Shown here piece after piece: positions 37,496 to 48,649 of a DNA stretch of 64,000 bases; position 1 is the stretch's first letter; each line of letters starts with the position of its first letter. The notes beneath the pieces were generated by a model that worked only from the letters and a program-made list of their open reading frames with translations, made no database searches and had not been told where the DNA came from. Position numbers and translations under genes: made by a program. The stretch lies in assembly GCA_015501605.1 (NCBI GenBank), contig JADNRZ010000048.1, positions 1-64,000 on the forward strand, written 5' to 3'. This DNA comes from Panaeolus papilionaceus. Its lineage: Eukaryota; Basidiomycota; Agaricomycetes; Agaricales.

Positions 37496-38950
37496 AACTA
37501 CGAGTCGATCGCCTATCTGACTGGTTATCTACGATCTCATCACAAACTTCGTATTCAACGTGCAAGGACCTGAGCTGCTGTGTGTAATGTGGACACTGTA
37601 GGAGCAACACTCAGACAACAAGCTGCATCCAAGATGCCCCAAGGACACTATCATGTCTCAAGGCCACATGCTTTGTGGCATATCGACAGCCACCACAAAC
37701 TCATTAAATGGGGATTTGTTATTCATGGTATCATTGACGGTTACTCTCGAAAGGTCAGTTAGCAGACATTTTACACTTCTTTAATGTCTCATGTCTTTAT
37801 CGCAGATAATTGGGCTCAGGGCCAGCACGTCTAATTCAGCAGACTCAGTGTTGAGCATGTTTCTTGACTCTATTTGGGAACATGGCATCCCCTCTCGGGT
37901 GAGGGGAGATCGAGGAGGGGAGAACCGTGATGTATCAATTACCATGATTAGATTTCGTGGACGGAATCGCGGCAGCTTTTTATGGGGACCCAGTGTTCAC
38001 AACATGCCAATTGAGCGGCTTTGGTTTGAGCTAGGGCGTCGGTTCTGTCGGGTCTGGAGGGTTTTCTTCCTTCGTCTGGCTCGTCTTCATCATCTCGACA
38101 AAGAAAACCCTCTCCATTGTTGGCTGCTTGATTACTTATTCCTTGACATGATCAACGAGGATGCCAGGAGATTTGTAGAGGAATGGAATGCGCATCCAAT
38201 GTGTAATAGAGGTAATAAGTGCCCAAACGTAATTTCATTTCTCCTCCAAATTCGCCAGACAATCCGATGCTAAATTTAATGAAACAGGATCTCGAAGTCG
38301 AAGGGATGATCAAGTATGGTGTTTACAATAACTCTACAGGGTCATTCACGTTTGGCGATGAGTGCAATGGCCTATCTGTGGACGAAATACATCAATTTTA
38401 CCAGTATAAGAAAGAGAGCGTGGGTAGCGGAGATGAGGCACAGTCGGATGACAAGGAGCTAGAAAACGACATCACTAACAAAGCCGACGCTGACTCAGAC
38501 GATGAACCCTCAGACGAAGAAGAAACATGGCCATACAGTGATGAAGAGCTTGAAGACCATGACCACTGCATGAGCGCAATGGACGACGACAACGAGATCC
38601 AAGACAGTGACGATGAAGCAGGATACGACGTCAACCCTGCCAAGGATGTCGACCCCAACATCAATCATGAGGCTGTTGATGTTCCACAAGGTAATTGTCC
38701 CTTCAGCAATGCAGCACTTGCCGTTTTTAAGACGTGTATTGAGAGCATTTACCAAGACGGACATATTCCGCATGGATATAATGTTCATGCGGAAGAATGG
38801 GAGGATGGCTATTATTCGGAAACTGAAGATCTACCAATTGGGGGATCGCAGAAAATTAAAACTGTGCAGCTGCCCAACCACATTTGGTTACCTAGGTCTC
38901 GATTATGGGTGCAGGCGTTATGTTTATTACAAACATCTGAAATCCTTTAG
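37496..38950 (+). pseudogene. DDE integrase (rve-type, D-x34-E), 5' part missing, one in-frame TGA
   Basis: Exons are read as about 37496-37753, 37806-38211 and 38259-38950; all joins keep frame. The N-terminal remnant (YESIAYLTGYLRSHHKLRIQ) is followed by TGA at 37571-37573, probably from CGA, then [11 protein letters not shown] and the catalytic core. The core has D in [10 protein letters not shown] (37685-37687), D in RGDRGGEN (37908-37910) and E in NMPIERLW (38013-38015), so 34 residues lie between the second D and [12 protein letters not shown] and GSFLWGPSVHN are family blocks of the integrase-core proteins common in mushrooms and some animals. A C-terminal WNAHPMCNR and an acidic region follow. 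The helix-turn-helix N-terminus usual for the family is absent; the palindrome ends directly at the first preserved codon. This is the likely transposase of the 16.6-kb element or a relic of it. Confidence 0.8.
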
Positions 38951-39010
38951 ATAAGTTAATTATATTTATTCGTTGTATATATAGTTCCTGAACATGAGTG
39001 TTTCTGGCTT

Positions 39011-39669
39011 CCTTAGTAGCCGATGGACCCTACTCTGGCGCTGTGATGCGGAACATTGCTATCTCAGGCAATCAGCGTGGTGGAGAAAACGAAGGCATTA
39101 TCATTGGTGAGTAATTTTCATATTTCTTTATCAATTTCATGTTTTAACGTTATCGTCTAGTCTCAACAACCAAAATCCGCATCTCTAATGACGACGATTC
39201 AACCGACTTGGAAGATGAGCCCACTGCACCTTCAGCACAATCTTCGAGATTATCCACGACGTCTCACAAATCAGCAATGTCAGGATCATCTTCCACTCAA
39301 CAACACCACTCAGCACTGCCCTCGACTCGCCAACTTCGCTCACGGCTTCCAAAGAAGGTCGAGGTTATCTCAAGTAAGCACCCTTTCCCCTGCTGCTTTG
39401 CTTGTGTGGACGCTCATATATTTAAATCATCAGTTACTGATGACAACTCGGACACCAAGTCCTTCGGCTCTCTGGATTTGCAGGGTACTGAGCCATCATA
39501 CAGTCGTGCTGGAAGTCCTGCGGGTGATCTTGATCAGTTGTTTTCTGAACGCGGAGTTAATTTCGAGTTTGCTCATCACGATGTCAACATGCACGACTGT
39601 CAGCCAGAGCTTCCTGCCAAAGCTGACTACTGCTGGTCATCCTTAAGCAGATTTTTGCCTCGTTTTTGA
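39011..39669 (+). CDS. Downstream exons, hypothetical (possibly 3' end of the integrase gene)
   Basis: Frames reading GPYSGAVMRNIAISGNQRGG (about 39030-39105), STTKIRISNDDDSTDLEDEP (about 39162-39375) and VTDDNSDTKSFGSLDLQG...DYCWSSLSRFLPRF (about 39430-39669) are separated by intron-like segments (GTGAGTAATT...CGTCTAG; GTAAGCACCC...ATCAG). They are serine-rich and acidic with no recognised domain. They could be C-terminal exons of the integrase gene or a separate small gene. Confidence 0.4.
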
Positions 39670-39829
39670 CTTCATCACATGCATTGATAACAGGCATATT
39701 CCGTAGTTTATCCTTTCGTATAATTGTATAGAAACATTTCTCTGTAGTACAATGGTAATTACATCCAGCCCTTGCATTTACATCCCCTTTTGGGAGACTC
39801 ATTCCCTGGATTCTCTTTGCTTATCCGTC

Positions 39830-40012
39830 TCCTCATCTCCTCACCATCCTTATCTCTCTCTCCCTTTGTCTTCGCACCGATCCTTATCCCTCTCTCTCTC
39901 CCTTTGTCTCCACACCGATCCTTATCCATCTCTCTCTCTTTGTCTTCACACCAATCCTTATCCCTCTCTCTCTGTTTCATCACCAATCCTAATCTCCTCT
40001 CCCTAGTCTTCT
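39830..40012 (+). repeat. CT-rich minisatellite, about 35-38 bp units
   Basis: Four to five units share CACC(G/A)ATCCTTATCC, CTCTCTCTC and TTTGTCT. Confidence 0.75.
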
Positions 40013-40398
40013 CACCACCCCTTTACCATATACCCAAACTCGCCCCCTCTCTATTGTTACATACACCTTCTTCAACTTAAGTGTTATGTTGTAGTAGATT
40101 TTCTTGGGGCTTTTTATCAATAGATCATAATTTTCGTTGTAAAATGACTTTGGGTGTGATGAGTGTGACTGGAGTCATGTAACTGTGAGCAGTGACAATC
40201 AATTAATATTCCTTATAGTACTTATCTACACCTTCAAAGTCCGACATTTGTGCTGTGAAAGCCGTTTTCAGACTCCAACAGCATAATCTTTTTGTAGCCT
40301 TTTATCAAAGTAGTAATGAAACTTTTGAAATATTGACCTTCTATTCTTTACAATGTAAACATTAAAAGATGTTTGACATGTTCATACCCTGCTGCATT

Positions 40399-40576
40399 AA
40401 GCGCTCAAAAATGTTTGCAAACTTGTGGTAGGCGCGCAAGGAATGTTGAAGAAGATGAACAGGTTATGAAAGATGTTCAATGTTCAATGTAAGCGCCGAA
40501 AAGATGTTTGGACTTTGAATGTAAGTGCCCAAAAGATGTTTGCAAATTAACTTACATTTCTCAGTAGATGCCCAAA
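40399..40576 (-). repeat. Right subterminal GCGCTT repeats
   Basis: Inverted motifs AAGCGCTCA (40399), AAGCGCCGA (40492), AAGTGCCCA (40523) and AGATGCCCA (about 40566) face the left array at 24150-24362. Confidence 0.6.
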
Positions 40577-40580
40577 AGTG

Positions 40581-40676
40581 TTTAGATTCATCATGTAGTT
40601 ACAAAAGTTGAGATAGACTACTAAAAATACTTGAAATGAAAGGACCAAATAATATTTGTGCAAATGGCGCACCATA
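40581..40676 (-). repeat. Right TIR of the 16.6-kb element
   Basis: Reverse complement starts TATGGTGCGCCATTTGCACA; 93 of 96 bases match the left TIR. Confidence 0.9.
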
Positions 40677-40682
40677 GATAAC
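40677..40682 (+). repeat. Target-site duplication of the 16.6-kb element (GATAAC), right
   Basis: Exact copy of 24045-24050. Confidence 0.9.
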
Positions 40683-40697
40683 AGGGACGACACTCAC

Positions 40698-41504
40698 CGT
40701 TCGTACTCATCAACCCATTTCTCAAATCCAGTCTCAATCTCCCAGATCTCTTCTGCAGTTATTTCAAGGTCAATACAGAGCTTGAGGAGACGAACAAGGT
40801 CAATAAAGTGCTCGTAGTAGCTGTTGTCCGGGAAGCGATCACGAAGAATGATTGGTGCAATGTGAAGGGTCCAGTTCGAGTACATTTCCGCTGTCATATA
40901 GTATTGCTGTGTTGCCAGGTTCGGTACAGGGGCGCCAAATACTGATGGTATTGTCCAGCTGCTTAATGCTGATGCAGCTCCAATAGCAGACCAGTTGTCA
41001 GTGTTAATCACATAGCCCATGTTCATGTGGTCGAGATCCTTGAAATCCTTCTTCCAAAACCGGATAAGGTTGGGGATTAAGTTTTCCCATATAAGGTGCA
41101 TGAAGTCGAGAGGAAAGGATTCGGGGAAGTAGATAGAACTGAGAGAACTGAGCAAAGGCCTTCCCTTGATGCCATACTTCGTGGTGAGCTCCTCCCGATA
41201 TATGTTTGTCGTTGCTGTTTCAAGGTCATCCACATGGTCCATAAATTGTTCGTGATTTCGGTATGGTAAGCTTGGCGCCCAATAGTTGTCCCCATCCAAA
41301 CCCCTGCGGCAAAGCGGCAGGTAGTTCATGTGCCCAGTACCTGTAGTGCCTTCAATGAGGCAGATGTGGCAGGGCGAGACTCCATTCTGCCCTTTCATCT
41401 GCATCATCATGGAGACTGCAGGTATGTCACCAAAGGCAAGTAGTAGATGGGTACGGAGTGTGAACAGAGTCTTAGAACTGCCGTTGAAGGCTTCAATGCC
41501 TGAC
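40698..41504 (-). CDS. Plavaka-like transposase, central exon
   Basis: The exon reads IEAFNGSSKTLFTLRTHLLL, AFGDIPAVSMMMQMKG, the cysteine block SPCHICLIEG, then LPLDFMHL-type and IPSVFGAPVPN segments, ending EKWVDEYER at a GTGAGT donor. The order (GD.PA...MKG, PC..C, DFMHL, P..FG) is that of Plavaka/Tnp-2 type transposases. It continues at 24012 after the 16.6-kb insertion. The 5' part of the gene stops being recognisable at about 41505, where sequence ending ...CCGTAACA (minus strand) abuts; this looks like the end of an LTR or other insertion. The gene is therefore 5'-truncated as far as I can see. Confidence 0.8.
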
Positions 41505-42050
41505 TGTTACGGTTGACTTGTTCAGCACGTACAAGTCTGGCCGTAGAGTCAACAAGAACGAGGTTCGAAGGCGAAGTCGGAGTCGGTTCGGTGAGTTATG
41601 TTGGCGTTCGAGAATATCTAACTAAGAATGCCACTTCGAGTGATCGCTCGATGGTATTGTCTTAGCAGAGAGTGAGTAAAAGAAGTCCAGTAGAAGTTAT
41701 CGTTCTATTGTAGTTAAAGAACTAGCTAAAGAACATGGGTATAATACTAGGGTTTATATATGTAATACTGGTGGTCTGTGCGTAAGATAAATAAGAGTCG
41801 GGAGACGGGGTGAAGGAGTCATAATGGAACGTGTATGGGAATGTAAAAGAGAACGAGTCATAAATGTGAGAGAGGAATGAGTCAGAGATAGGAATAAGAT
41901 GTGGAGCGACAACGGGGATGGAGGTGGAGTGGGAAGAGGAAAAGATAAGAAGATAAGACAAGCTACAAGTACAAAGAGAGATGATAGTATACGAAGATAA
42001 GATAATAGTCCACATAGGTAAGCTATGCATCAAGAACTGAGTTAATCCAT
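41505..42050 (-). other. Possible LTR-derived sequence (minus orientation)
   Basis: On the minus strand the stretch has a TATA box (CATATATAAACCC, about 41750) and ends CAACCGTAACA next to GTCAG at the transposase exon. This resembles a solo or partial LTR. The other end and a matching GTCAG were not found. Confidence 0.3.
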
Positions 42051-42099
42051 GGAATTATGAAAAGGCAAGAACTGAGTTGGGTCTATGGAATCCGTGGAA

Positions 42100-42790
42100 T
42101 TGTGCAGTTGGGTGGTAGGTGGGTAGGGAGGGTAGGCAGCGGGTGGTGGGTAGGTAGTGGGTGGGTGGTAGCGGGTGGTAGTTGCGTGGCAGGTGGGTAG
42201 GTAGCAGGTGGGCAGCGCGGTGGGTGGTAGCGGGTGGGCAGCGAGCAGGCGGGTGGGGGTAGTTAGGTAGGTGGGTAGGTAGTGGGTGGGTGGTAGGTGG
42301 GTAGGTAGCGGGTGGGTAGCGAGCAGGCGGGTGGTAGTTGGGTGGCTGATGGGTAGATAGCAGGTGGGTAGCAAGCAGGCGGGTGGTGGGTAGTAGGTAA
42401 CGGGTGGGTGGTAGGTGGGTAGGTTGCGGGAAGTGGGTAGGTTGCGGGAAGTGGGTAGGTTGCGGGAAGTGGGTAGGTAGCGGGTGGTGTGTAGGTAGCG
42501 GGTGGTAGATAGGCAGCGAGCAGGCGGGTGAGTGGGAACAGTGAATAACAGACGAGCAGTGGTTGTTAGGCATAGCAGGCGAAGTTGGTGGTACATGATC
42601 AGCAAGCAGCCGAGTAGTTCAGCAGCCGAACCAACCGCAAGCACAGAAGGGTGGAAAGCGAGCAGGCGGATGAGTGGGTGGGTAGCACCAAGCGCAAGCA
42701 CAGGGGATAGGGGTTAGCTGGACAGCGAGCAGGCGGGTGAGTGGGTGGGTTACGAGCAGGCGGATGGCAGGTAGCAGGCGGGGTTGAGCG
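42100..42790 (+). repeat. G-rich minisatellite (GGGTAGGTAGCGGGTGGTA-like units)
   Basis: Irregular units of GGGTAGGTAGCGGGTGG, GAGCAGGCGGGTGG and GTGGGTGGTAG. An exact 18-bp unit (GTAGGTTGCGGGAAGTGG) is repeated three times at about 42418-42475. No gene is supported; the frames here are repeats of simple sequence. Confidence 0.75.
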
Positions 42791-43299
42791 GGTCGGGTCG
42801 AGCTTATGGGTAGGGGCTGGGTAGGCGTACAGGCGTTGTCTGTTTGATTTTAGAATTATGATTTAAAATGAAACAATAATAATGATGAACGCATGAGGAG
42901 CTGATAGCCCCTCCGTGGGTGCAGTAGCACCCGAGTGTCATTCAGAGCGGCCGTTGGAATTGTAGGAGCCGATTTCTCAGTCCTCTTCGCAAGCCAGCAA
43001 CCGGTGCCCCGCCTGACAATTAAGCAGCTTCCGCTCTCTGAACGCAGCCGATACTGCCGTCGTCCTTTTGTGCAGCCATTGAAAACTGGAAATACACACA
43101 GCTTCGTTTGTGTGCCAACGGCCAACTTCGTACACCCAGAGCCCAGCCGATCATGACAAATGCGAGATAGCAGCCAAGTGAACTTCTGGCTACTACCAAT
43201 CGTGAAGTAATGATCCTGGGATATACTACTTCATTTGGATCATCTTTTGTGTTCACTCACCATTGATGATTGATCCACAGATCGCTGCACATAACCATC

Positions 43300-45176
43300 A
43301 TGACTGACGCTGCACCCTCCAAAAATCCTCAATCCTTCCTCAATAACACATCCCTCACAAAAGATCTTGCATTTTCTTTGCAGTCTCCCTTTTATACTAT
43401 GTTTACTCACACCAAGAATGACAAACTGCTGGATAATTTCAAGAGCAATGGAGAGTTGGAGGACGATTTCAAAGTTCAAAATATTGTTATCTATGCCGCT
43501 TCCGTTTGACTCAGATTTTGCAACATGGAATGGACTACGCTCGCGTGGTACATGTTGGGGAGAGCATGAGACGGCTTACCTGGATCCAGACAGGTTTTCT
43601 GCATGAATTGGTGAGTGCTCTTCATGATACTGATTCATATCTTTCTTATCTGATGAATACCAAGCGTTATTTTTTGGGATATATTGGACTTGCGGCCGCT
43701 TCCGGTTGGTCTCATAAGCTGGACATCCCCCAATCATAACATATTTGTCTTCGGCATTTGGCATTGCTGCGAAAGAAGATCTTCCAGTCAGCATCGATGA
43801 TCGCCTGTTTGACCACACTATTTTCTGTGCATGGCTTACAGAAAATGTGGAGTGGGTGGACGTGTGGTGGATGGACACTGATTTTAACATCGACCAGCCG
43901 CTCGACCACATCAACAAGACCACCTTCATATCAGATCACAATTTATTTGATGCCATGGCGCAGTTCTGGGAATCGTATGCAGCTTTCAAAATGGCAGAGC
44001 ACGCAGCCTTGACTGAGGGCGACTATCCCCAGACCAGCCGCCGTTCACAGTGGAAAATGCCCCAACGACCCAATGTTGGAACAACCTGTTTGGCTGCTGA
44101 TTAGGACAACTGGAATGACCTCTACGTTGGAGTTCGTGGCAGGCGATGGGCAAGTACCAACCCTGCAGAGCGTCCGGCTCCAGGCATCGACATTCTCGGT
44201 TGCATGGACAACATATACAACCGGGAGGAAACAAGGCAAAGGTATGAGGGCTTCGACATTGAAAGCAGGCTCTTGCACATGCGAAATAGTCTTGCCAGAG
44301 ATGGCCAGGACGTCGAGTCACCTTACTCCAGTCCTGCTGATGGTCTGCATCCTGACCAGACACGCATGGAGTCCTTGGCGCCCATCATCAACAAACCAAT
44401 CAGCCTTGCGGGCGCTCGAAGGCCACTTCCTGCACCCGACGCTGTCACCGAACGCCCTACGGAATCGCTCTCAGCGTGGAGGTCCGCCTCTGGGGTTCGT
44501 TGAGCACAGAAGCCATCAATTGCTTCGAGCCGCATGCGCAATGAGCAGCCGACCGGATCTGCAAATGCATCAGTTACCAAGAAGGACAAGAAGTCAGATG
44601 AGCAGCTGGTGACATCCAGTGAGCGTTTTTGTGTCATAATGATCAAAATCCATAACCCTTGCAAATAGGAGAACCAAACTGGGCCGATTCTGTGCAGTAT
44701 GGGTCTGACAGGTTGAAGAAAATTATGGACGATATTGATCAGTCAGATGAAGATGATGATATGGAGGGGGATGACGACACCGAATCTGATGGGGGGCTTG
44801 CGGTCCTCGCGTCGAGCATGCCCCCCATCTTGGGACTGCCGACACACCCATAATTTTGGACGATGACGAGGAGTTGGATGGTGGCCTCGCTTCTGCCCTC
44901 GCCGTAACCAAAATGTCGCTGAAACCAGCCCTTGCTGCAGCCGTTCAGGCGACTTACCGGGCACCCGCGCAGGCTCCACCACAACCAGTGGGCAAGCAGG
45001 TCAACCAGTCGTCCAGCAGGATGTCGAGATGGCACTTCTGGATAAGGGAATCAACAACGGAAGATGGAGGGGATGAGGACGACCAGGACAATGAGGAAGA
45101 TGATGACGAGGAAGAGGATGAGGACGAGGAGGACGAGGACGATGGATTTGCAAATGCCCTCCTGGGCAAGTAGCGG
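43300..45176 (+). pseudogene. TE-associated hypothetical gene beside the KDZ transposase, broken
   Basis: Plus-strand frames form a decayed multi-exon gene. The start (MTDAAPSKNPQSFLNNTSLT) leads to FKVQNIVIYAASV, then a one-base frame change into LTQILQHGMDYARVVHVGE. Further on come FWESYAAFKMAEHAAL, a TAG at 44102-44104, WNDLYVGVRGRRWAS, NREETRQRYEGFD, a TGA at 44501-44503 and serine-rich sequence. The C-terminus (44659-45176) is strongly acidic (EEDDDEEEDEDEEDEDD), ending DGFANALLGK. No domain is recognised. It converges on the KDZ gene, about 200 bp between stops. Confidence 0.45.
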
Positions 45177-45380
45177 CCGGTCGATCATGCATTTTATATA
45201 CACCATCATCTTTGGTTTTCAGGTGCTTTCATATCATTTTGTTGTGTTTGAGTTTCGCAAGCTGACTTCTAACTTTTTAGGTTTTTTTTTGATACATGTA
45301 GTCTCCCTCGCACACTCTTACATATTGCTTTGCTTAAAAGAATATATTTGATGATTTGAATGTTTTTTACATGATTGTGG

Positions 45381-48259
45381 CTACATTGGTGACTGGTATT
45401 GAGAATTGACTGTTTTAAAGATCATGTCTGCATGAGTTGCGATCCGCAAACAAGCATGCTGTTGGCAGTATGCATAGCAACTGGCCGGTTTGGATGTTTT
45501 TGGATCAAGAGCCGCCCGCTTCCAACCCTCTGCACGATACAAAAAATATCACACAACCCAAGCCATTTCATGTGTGACTAACTCAACCTCTTCCTCCCAG
45601 CGTTGGCACAGTGCCCGTGCACACAGCCAATGCACGCGCAAAACTGATCAATTTTGACCATGAGATGGGTTCTATGAATGTGTAAATGAAGAACCTACAT
45701 TCTTCCGTAGCAACCGAGTCCAATGAATTCCGATCTTCCTGCCCAAGCTGATCAGGTGCACATGCTAGCAGCTGCGAACGCCATATCCAAGACAAAGCTT
45801 TTGAAATCCCACGTGAACTAGTGGAATTCCCACTGACCATCAGGCTACTTGCTTGAACATCTTTGTTGTTCAATTCCTGGAATATGTGCAGGGTATGATG
45901 ATCCGGATTAAGCTTGAGAAGTTTGTTGCAGCTGTTTCTGTACAATTGTGCCATTACTTTGACGCGTGTTTCCAACTGCTGTGTCTTCGCTTGCGAACGT
46001 GTCTTGACTCCACTTGATGGCTTGTTTTGCATGACATGCAAAAACTCGAGGGAGCGCTCAACAACAAGATCACAAATGCCTTTCAAGAGACTCTGAAGGT
46101 GTTGAACTCAGCAAGCACACTCAACTGAAGTCTGTTGAGCATTTACATTTTTGTTGGAAGGAAGGAACAGAGTTTTGTGCTCTGGAAGGCCGTCGGTGAC
46201 ACTGGGAGGTGGGAGATCGGCCGGTGCTGCTTCATATAGGACTCCACCCTTGGCTTCAACAATCTGTAGCTTGCCTAGCATTGTGCGCAACTTTTCGCGT
46301 TCTGCTTCAAGCTTTTCAGCTTCAACACCTGTGCTGTCTTTTGTTGCTCTCTGCGCAATTTCCACCACCTGGGATCTACACGAAGAACCATGTTTCAGTG
46401 CACAAACATTATATAGATCAGGTACCACATACTGAGCATCCTCAACAATGAATGCAAAGTTGAGATACTCTTGAAGATCTGAGCTAGCACTGGCAGGCAG
46501 AGCAGCTGGTAGCGATAGCTTCATCTTGTTGGAATCTGCACCATAAATATCCATGACAGCTGGTTCCTCCAAGCGCTTTGACTCTGCCTCCTCAATAGCA
46601 GCTGTCCACGCCTGAACATGCTGGTGACATTTTTGGCTGACCTCTGCAAAGACCAGCTTATGTTCGGCTGACATTGTCTTAGCAAGCAAATACTTCTTCC
46701 GTAGGGTCTCGGGCATTTGCAGCGTCCGTTTGTAGTTCAAGTCACTGGTGTAGTCATCCAACCCTTCCACTCAACCCACCTGGTGTCCAGTACGGAGTGC
46801 CCAGGAATGTTTGTTGAGAACAGACCAGTTGGTTTCCATGATTTCTCCATCAACAATGCCAAGCCCTGGAATAAACGATGGAGAATATCTGAAATAGCAC
46901 TTGTCCTTGTGGGCATGGATATGGAACAATCCAATCGCCCAGTCGATTTCCAAAAGCTCCAGACCATGCTCAGCCAGCATCCCGTCAATTTGCGTCCGTA
47001 GGTGAATAGAATACTGACAAGCAATGTCGTACAAAATTGTGACACGCTGCTTGACATCAACATTGGTTCGAACTAGAGCCTGAACGAAGGCATAATCAAC
47101 ATTTTTTTGCTGTTCTCCCTTGTAGAGATCCACAAGCCCATTAGGACAGTAAATGCCATGGCAGGTGCATGCAATGCCAACAACACCTGTCATATCACAG
47201 ACTTTGCTTGCTGTCAAGGATGCTTCAATGGCTCGGAATGTGTTTTCACATGGTGCTTTCTGTTCCAATAATTAGAAGCTTGTCAACCCAGACAACCCTC
47301 CAAGCTTACCATGCAGGTCTCTGTTGCCTTTTCAATGTGATTTTTGTAAGCATCAGAGTGAGGCATCATGCCTCCACCATCATACAATGGTGTCTCATCT
47401 GCTCGCGTTGCAGCCGAAATGTGATCTGCCTTGAAGTTCCCATCTGCAACAAATGAGCGGCTGTAGACTATCTGGTTTTTATCGCTCTTCCAATCTGCTG
47501 GCAAGTTAATGCCAGGCTGAGGGCATGCTGCACAGAAGTTGGATAACTGTCCAGCAGCCGGTTTTAAAGGATCTTGCGTCAAGTGGCCGAATCCCGCCCA
47601 TTTAAGCTTCTTCATCCAACGATCCAGTTGAAGCATCCAATGTAGCAAGTGATACAAGTCATCTGCAAGAATGTAGCCCAGTGGCTGCGTTTGTCTAACC
47701 AGTAATTGATGTATCTGGTACACAGATGCTGCAAGCTCCAAATTGGCAAGTTGTGCAAAGTCCAACAGCTTCCTGGTGAAAAGTGTATTGACCTGAGAGA
47801 AGCTTGCTGGCATGAAACCAGCTGCAACAAAGTCTCCAAATGTTTTAGACTCTCCTTGACATGAGCACCACAGAAAATTGATTTGGTGGTAGCTGTTTGT
47901 GTGGGCAACTCGCATCAAGCCAGATGGTTGACGAACATCAGGATCAATGACTTCAACCTTGGATGCTTTTTGGCCCTCAAAAGCAGCCGCATGCTGGTAG
48001 AGAAACTCCTCTGGCCGGATATAATTTTTGAGGCCGTGCGCTCGATACACCTGCTCCATTTTCTTGTCAAACTCAATGTCTGCATGAATTCAGCTTCAAG
48101 GGTGACATCACCTTCCATTCCGTCCTCTGTGTCATTGATCCCCTCCTGGTCCTCATCGGCTTGTTCCTGTGCTTCCATCCGTTCATAGTCTTCCTGCTGC
48201 ACCTCCCTTTGCTTGCCCTTCAAAGAAGCCTCGGTTGCACCCTTGGCAGTGCCAGGCAT
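45381..48259 (-). pseudogene. KDZ transposase (Kyakuja-Dileera-Zisupton superfamily), three in-frame TGAs
   Basis: The frame starts near 48259 (MPGTAKGATE). It continues through KKMEQVYRAHGLKNYIRPEE, a CxC2-like block (NFLWCSCQGESKTFGDFVA) and the catalytic core: FVADGNFKADH (first D), TILYDIACQYS (second D, about 47020) and IVDGEIMETNW (E, about 46840). Its C-terminal helices include NKPSSGVKTRSQAKTQQLE and LCQRWEEEVELVTHEM, ending near 45381. Introns fit at about 48120-48089, 47300-47245 and 45690-45645. TGA codons at 46771-46773, 46108-46110 and 45549-45551 interrupt otherwise open frame at probable arginine positions. KDZ transposases cut and paste DNA with 8-9 bp duplications; I could not locate the element ends. 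Confidence 0.82.
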
Positions 48260-48649
48260 GGAGATATTGCAGAGAGCAGCTGGGGCGGCCAGGTTGACTT
48301 TGTTAGCATATTGGTCTGTTTCATGAGCAGCTGGGGCAGCTGGTTGATCTGCGCTGCCTGACTTGGCATCCTGTCAAGAGTGATGAGTGCAATCTTGTAA
48401 ATCATTGAAAGCAGCCAGAGCGGCCACTTCAATACTTATGTGACCAGATTCTGACACTCCATCCATTGGAAAGCCTGTTCAAAAGTTAGATGAGAACTAC
48501 ACAGAAATTCAGAAACTCACCAATTGGGAACACATAAATGGCAATCAGGTAAGGGAGCGATGCTTGAAGAACTGAGTTGCTCCACGGATATGCCTGAGTG
48601 TAAGAACTGAGTACTTTCCATGGAACTCACAGATATGTAGTGGATTAAT

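Larger units (their letters stand above)
24051..40676. mobile_element. 16.6-kb TIR element with DDE integrase and accessory genes
   Basis: The element is bounded by 96-bp inverted repeats (24051-24146 and 40581-40676, 93 of 96 bases matching) and perfect 6-bp GATAAC duplications. It lies in an intron of the Plavaka-like transposase; removing it and one duplication leaves a 53-nt intron with a GTGAGT donor and TTGTAG acceptor that joins CG|G in frame. Internal genes are an Spt5/KOW-like gene, a Zn2Cys6 coiled-coil gene, a convergent hypothetical gene and a D-x34-E integrase. A 3.3-kb palindrome sits between the last two. A 6-bp duplication with an rve-type integrase recalls Maverick/Polinton elements, but no DNA polymerase B, packaging ATPase or capsid gene is visible. 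The family is therefore left open. Confidence 0.85.

Noticed and set aside
39752..40080. Serine/leucine-rich frames over the CT-rich repeat
   Set aside because: They are translations of a minisatellite (CTCTCTCTC units).
24051..40676. Maverick/Polinton identity for the large element
   Set aside because: The 6-bp duplication and integrase fit, but no protein-primed DNA polymerase B, packaging ATPase, protease or capsid gene could be found.
42042..42701. 219-codon frame rich in PTRYLPT
   Set aside because: Translation of the G-rich minisatellite; no gene features.
44723..45192. Serine-rich minus-strand frames opposite the acidic exon
   Set aside because: They are the complement of GAGGAC repeats coding for the acidic tail on the plus strand.
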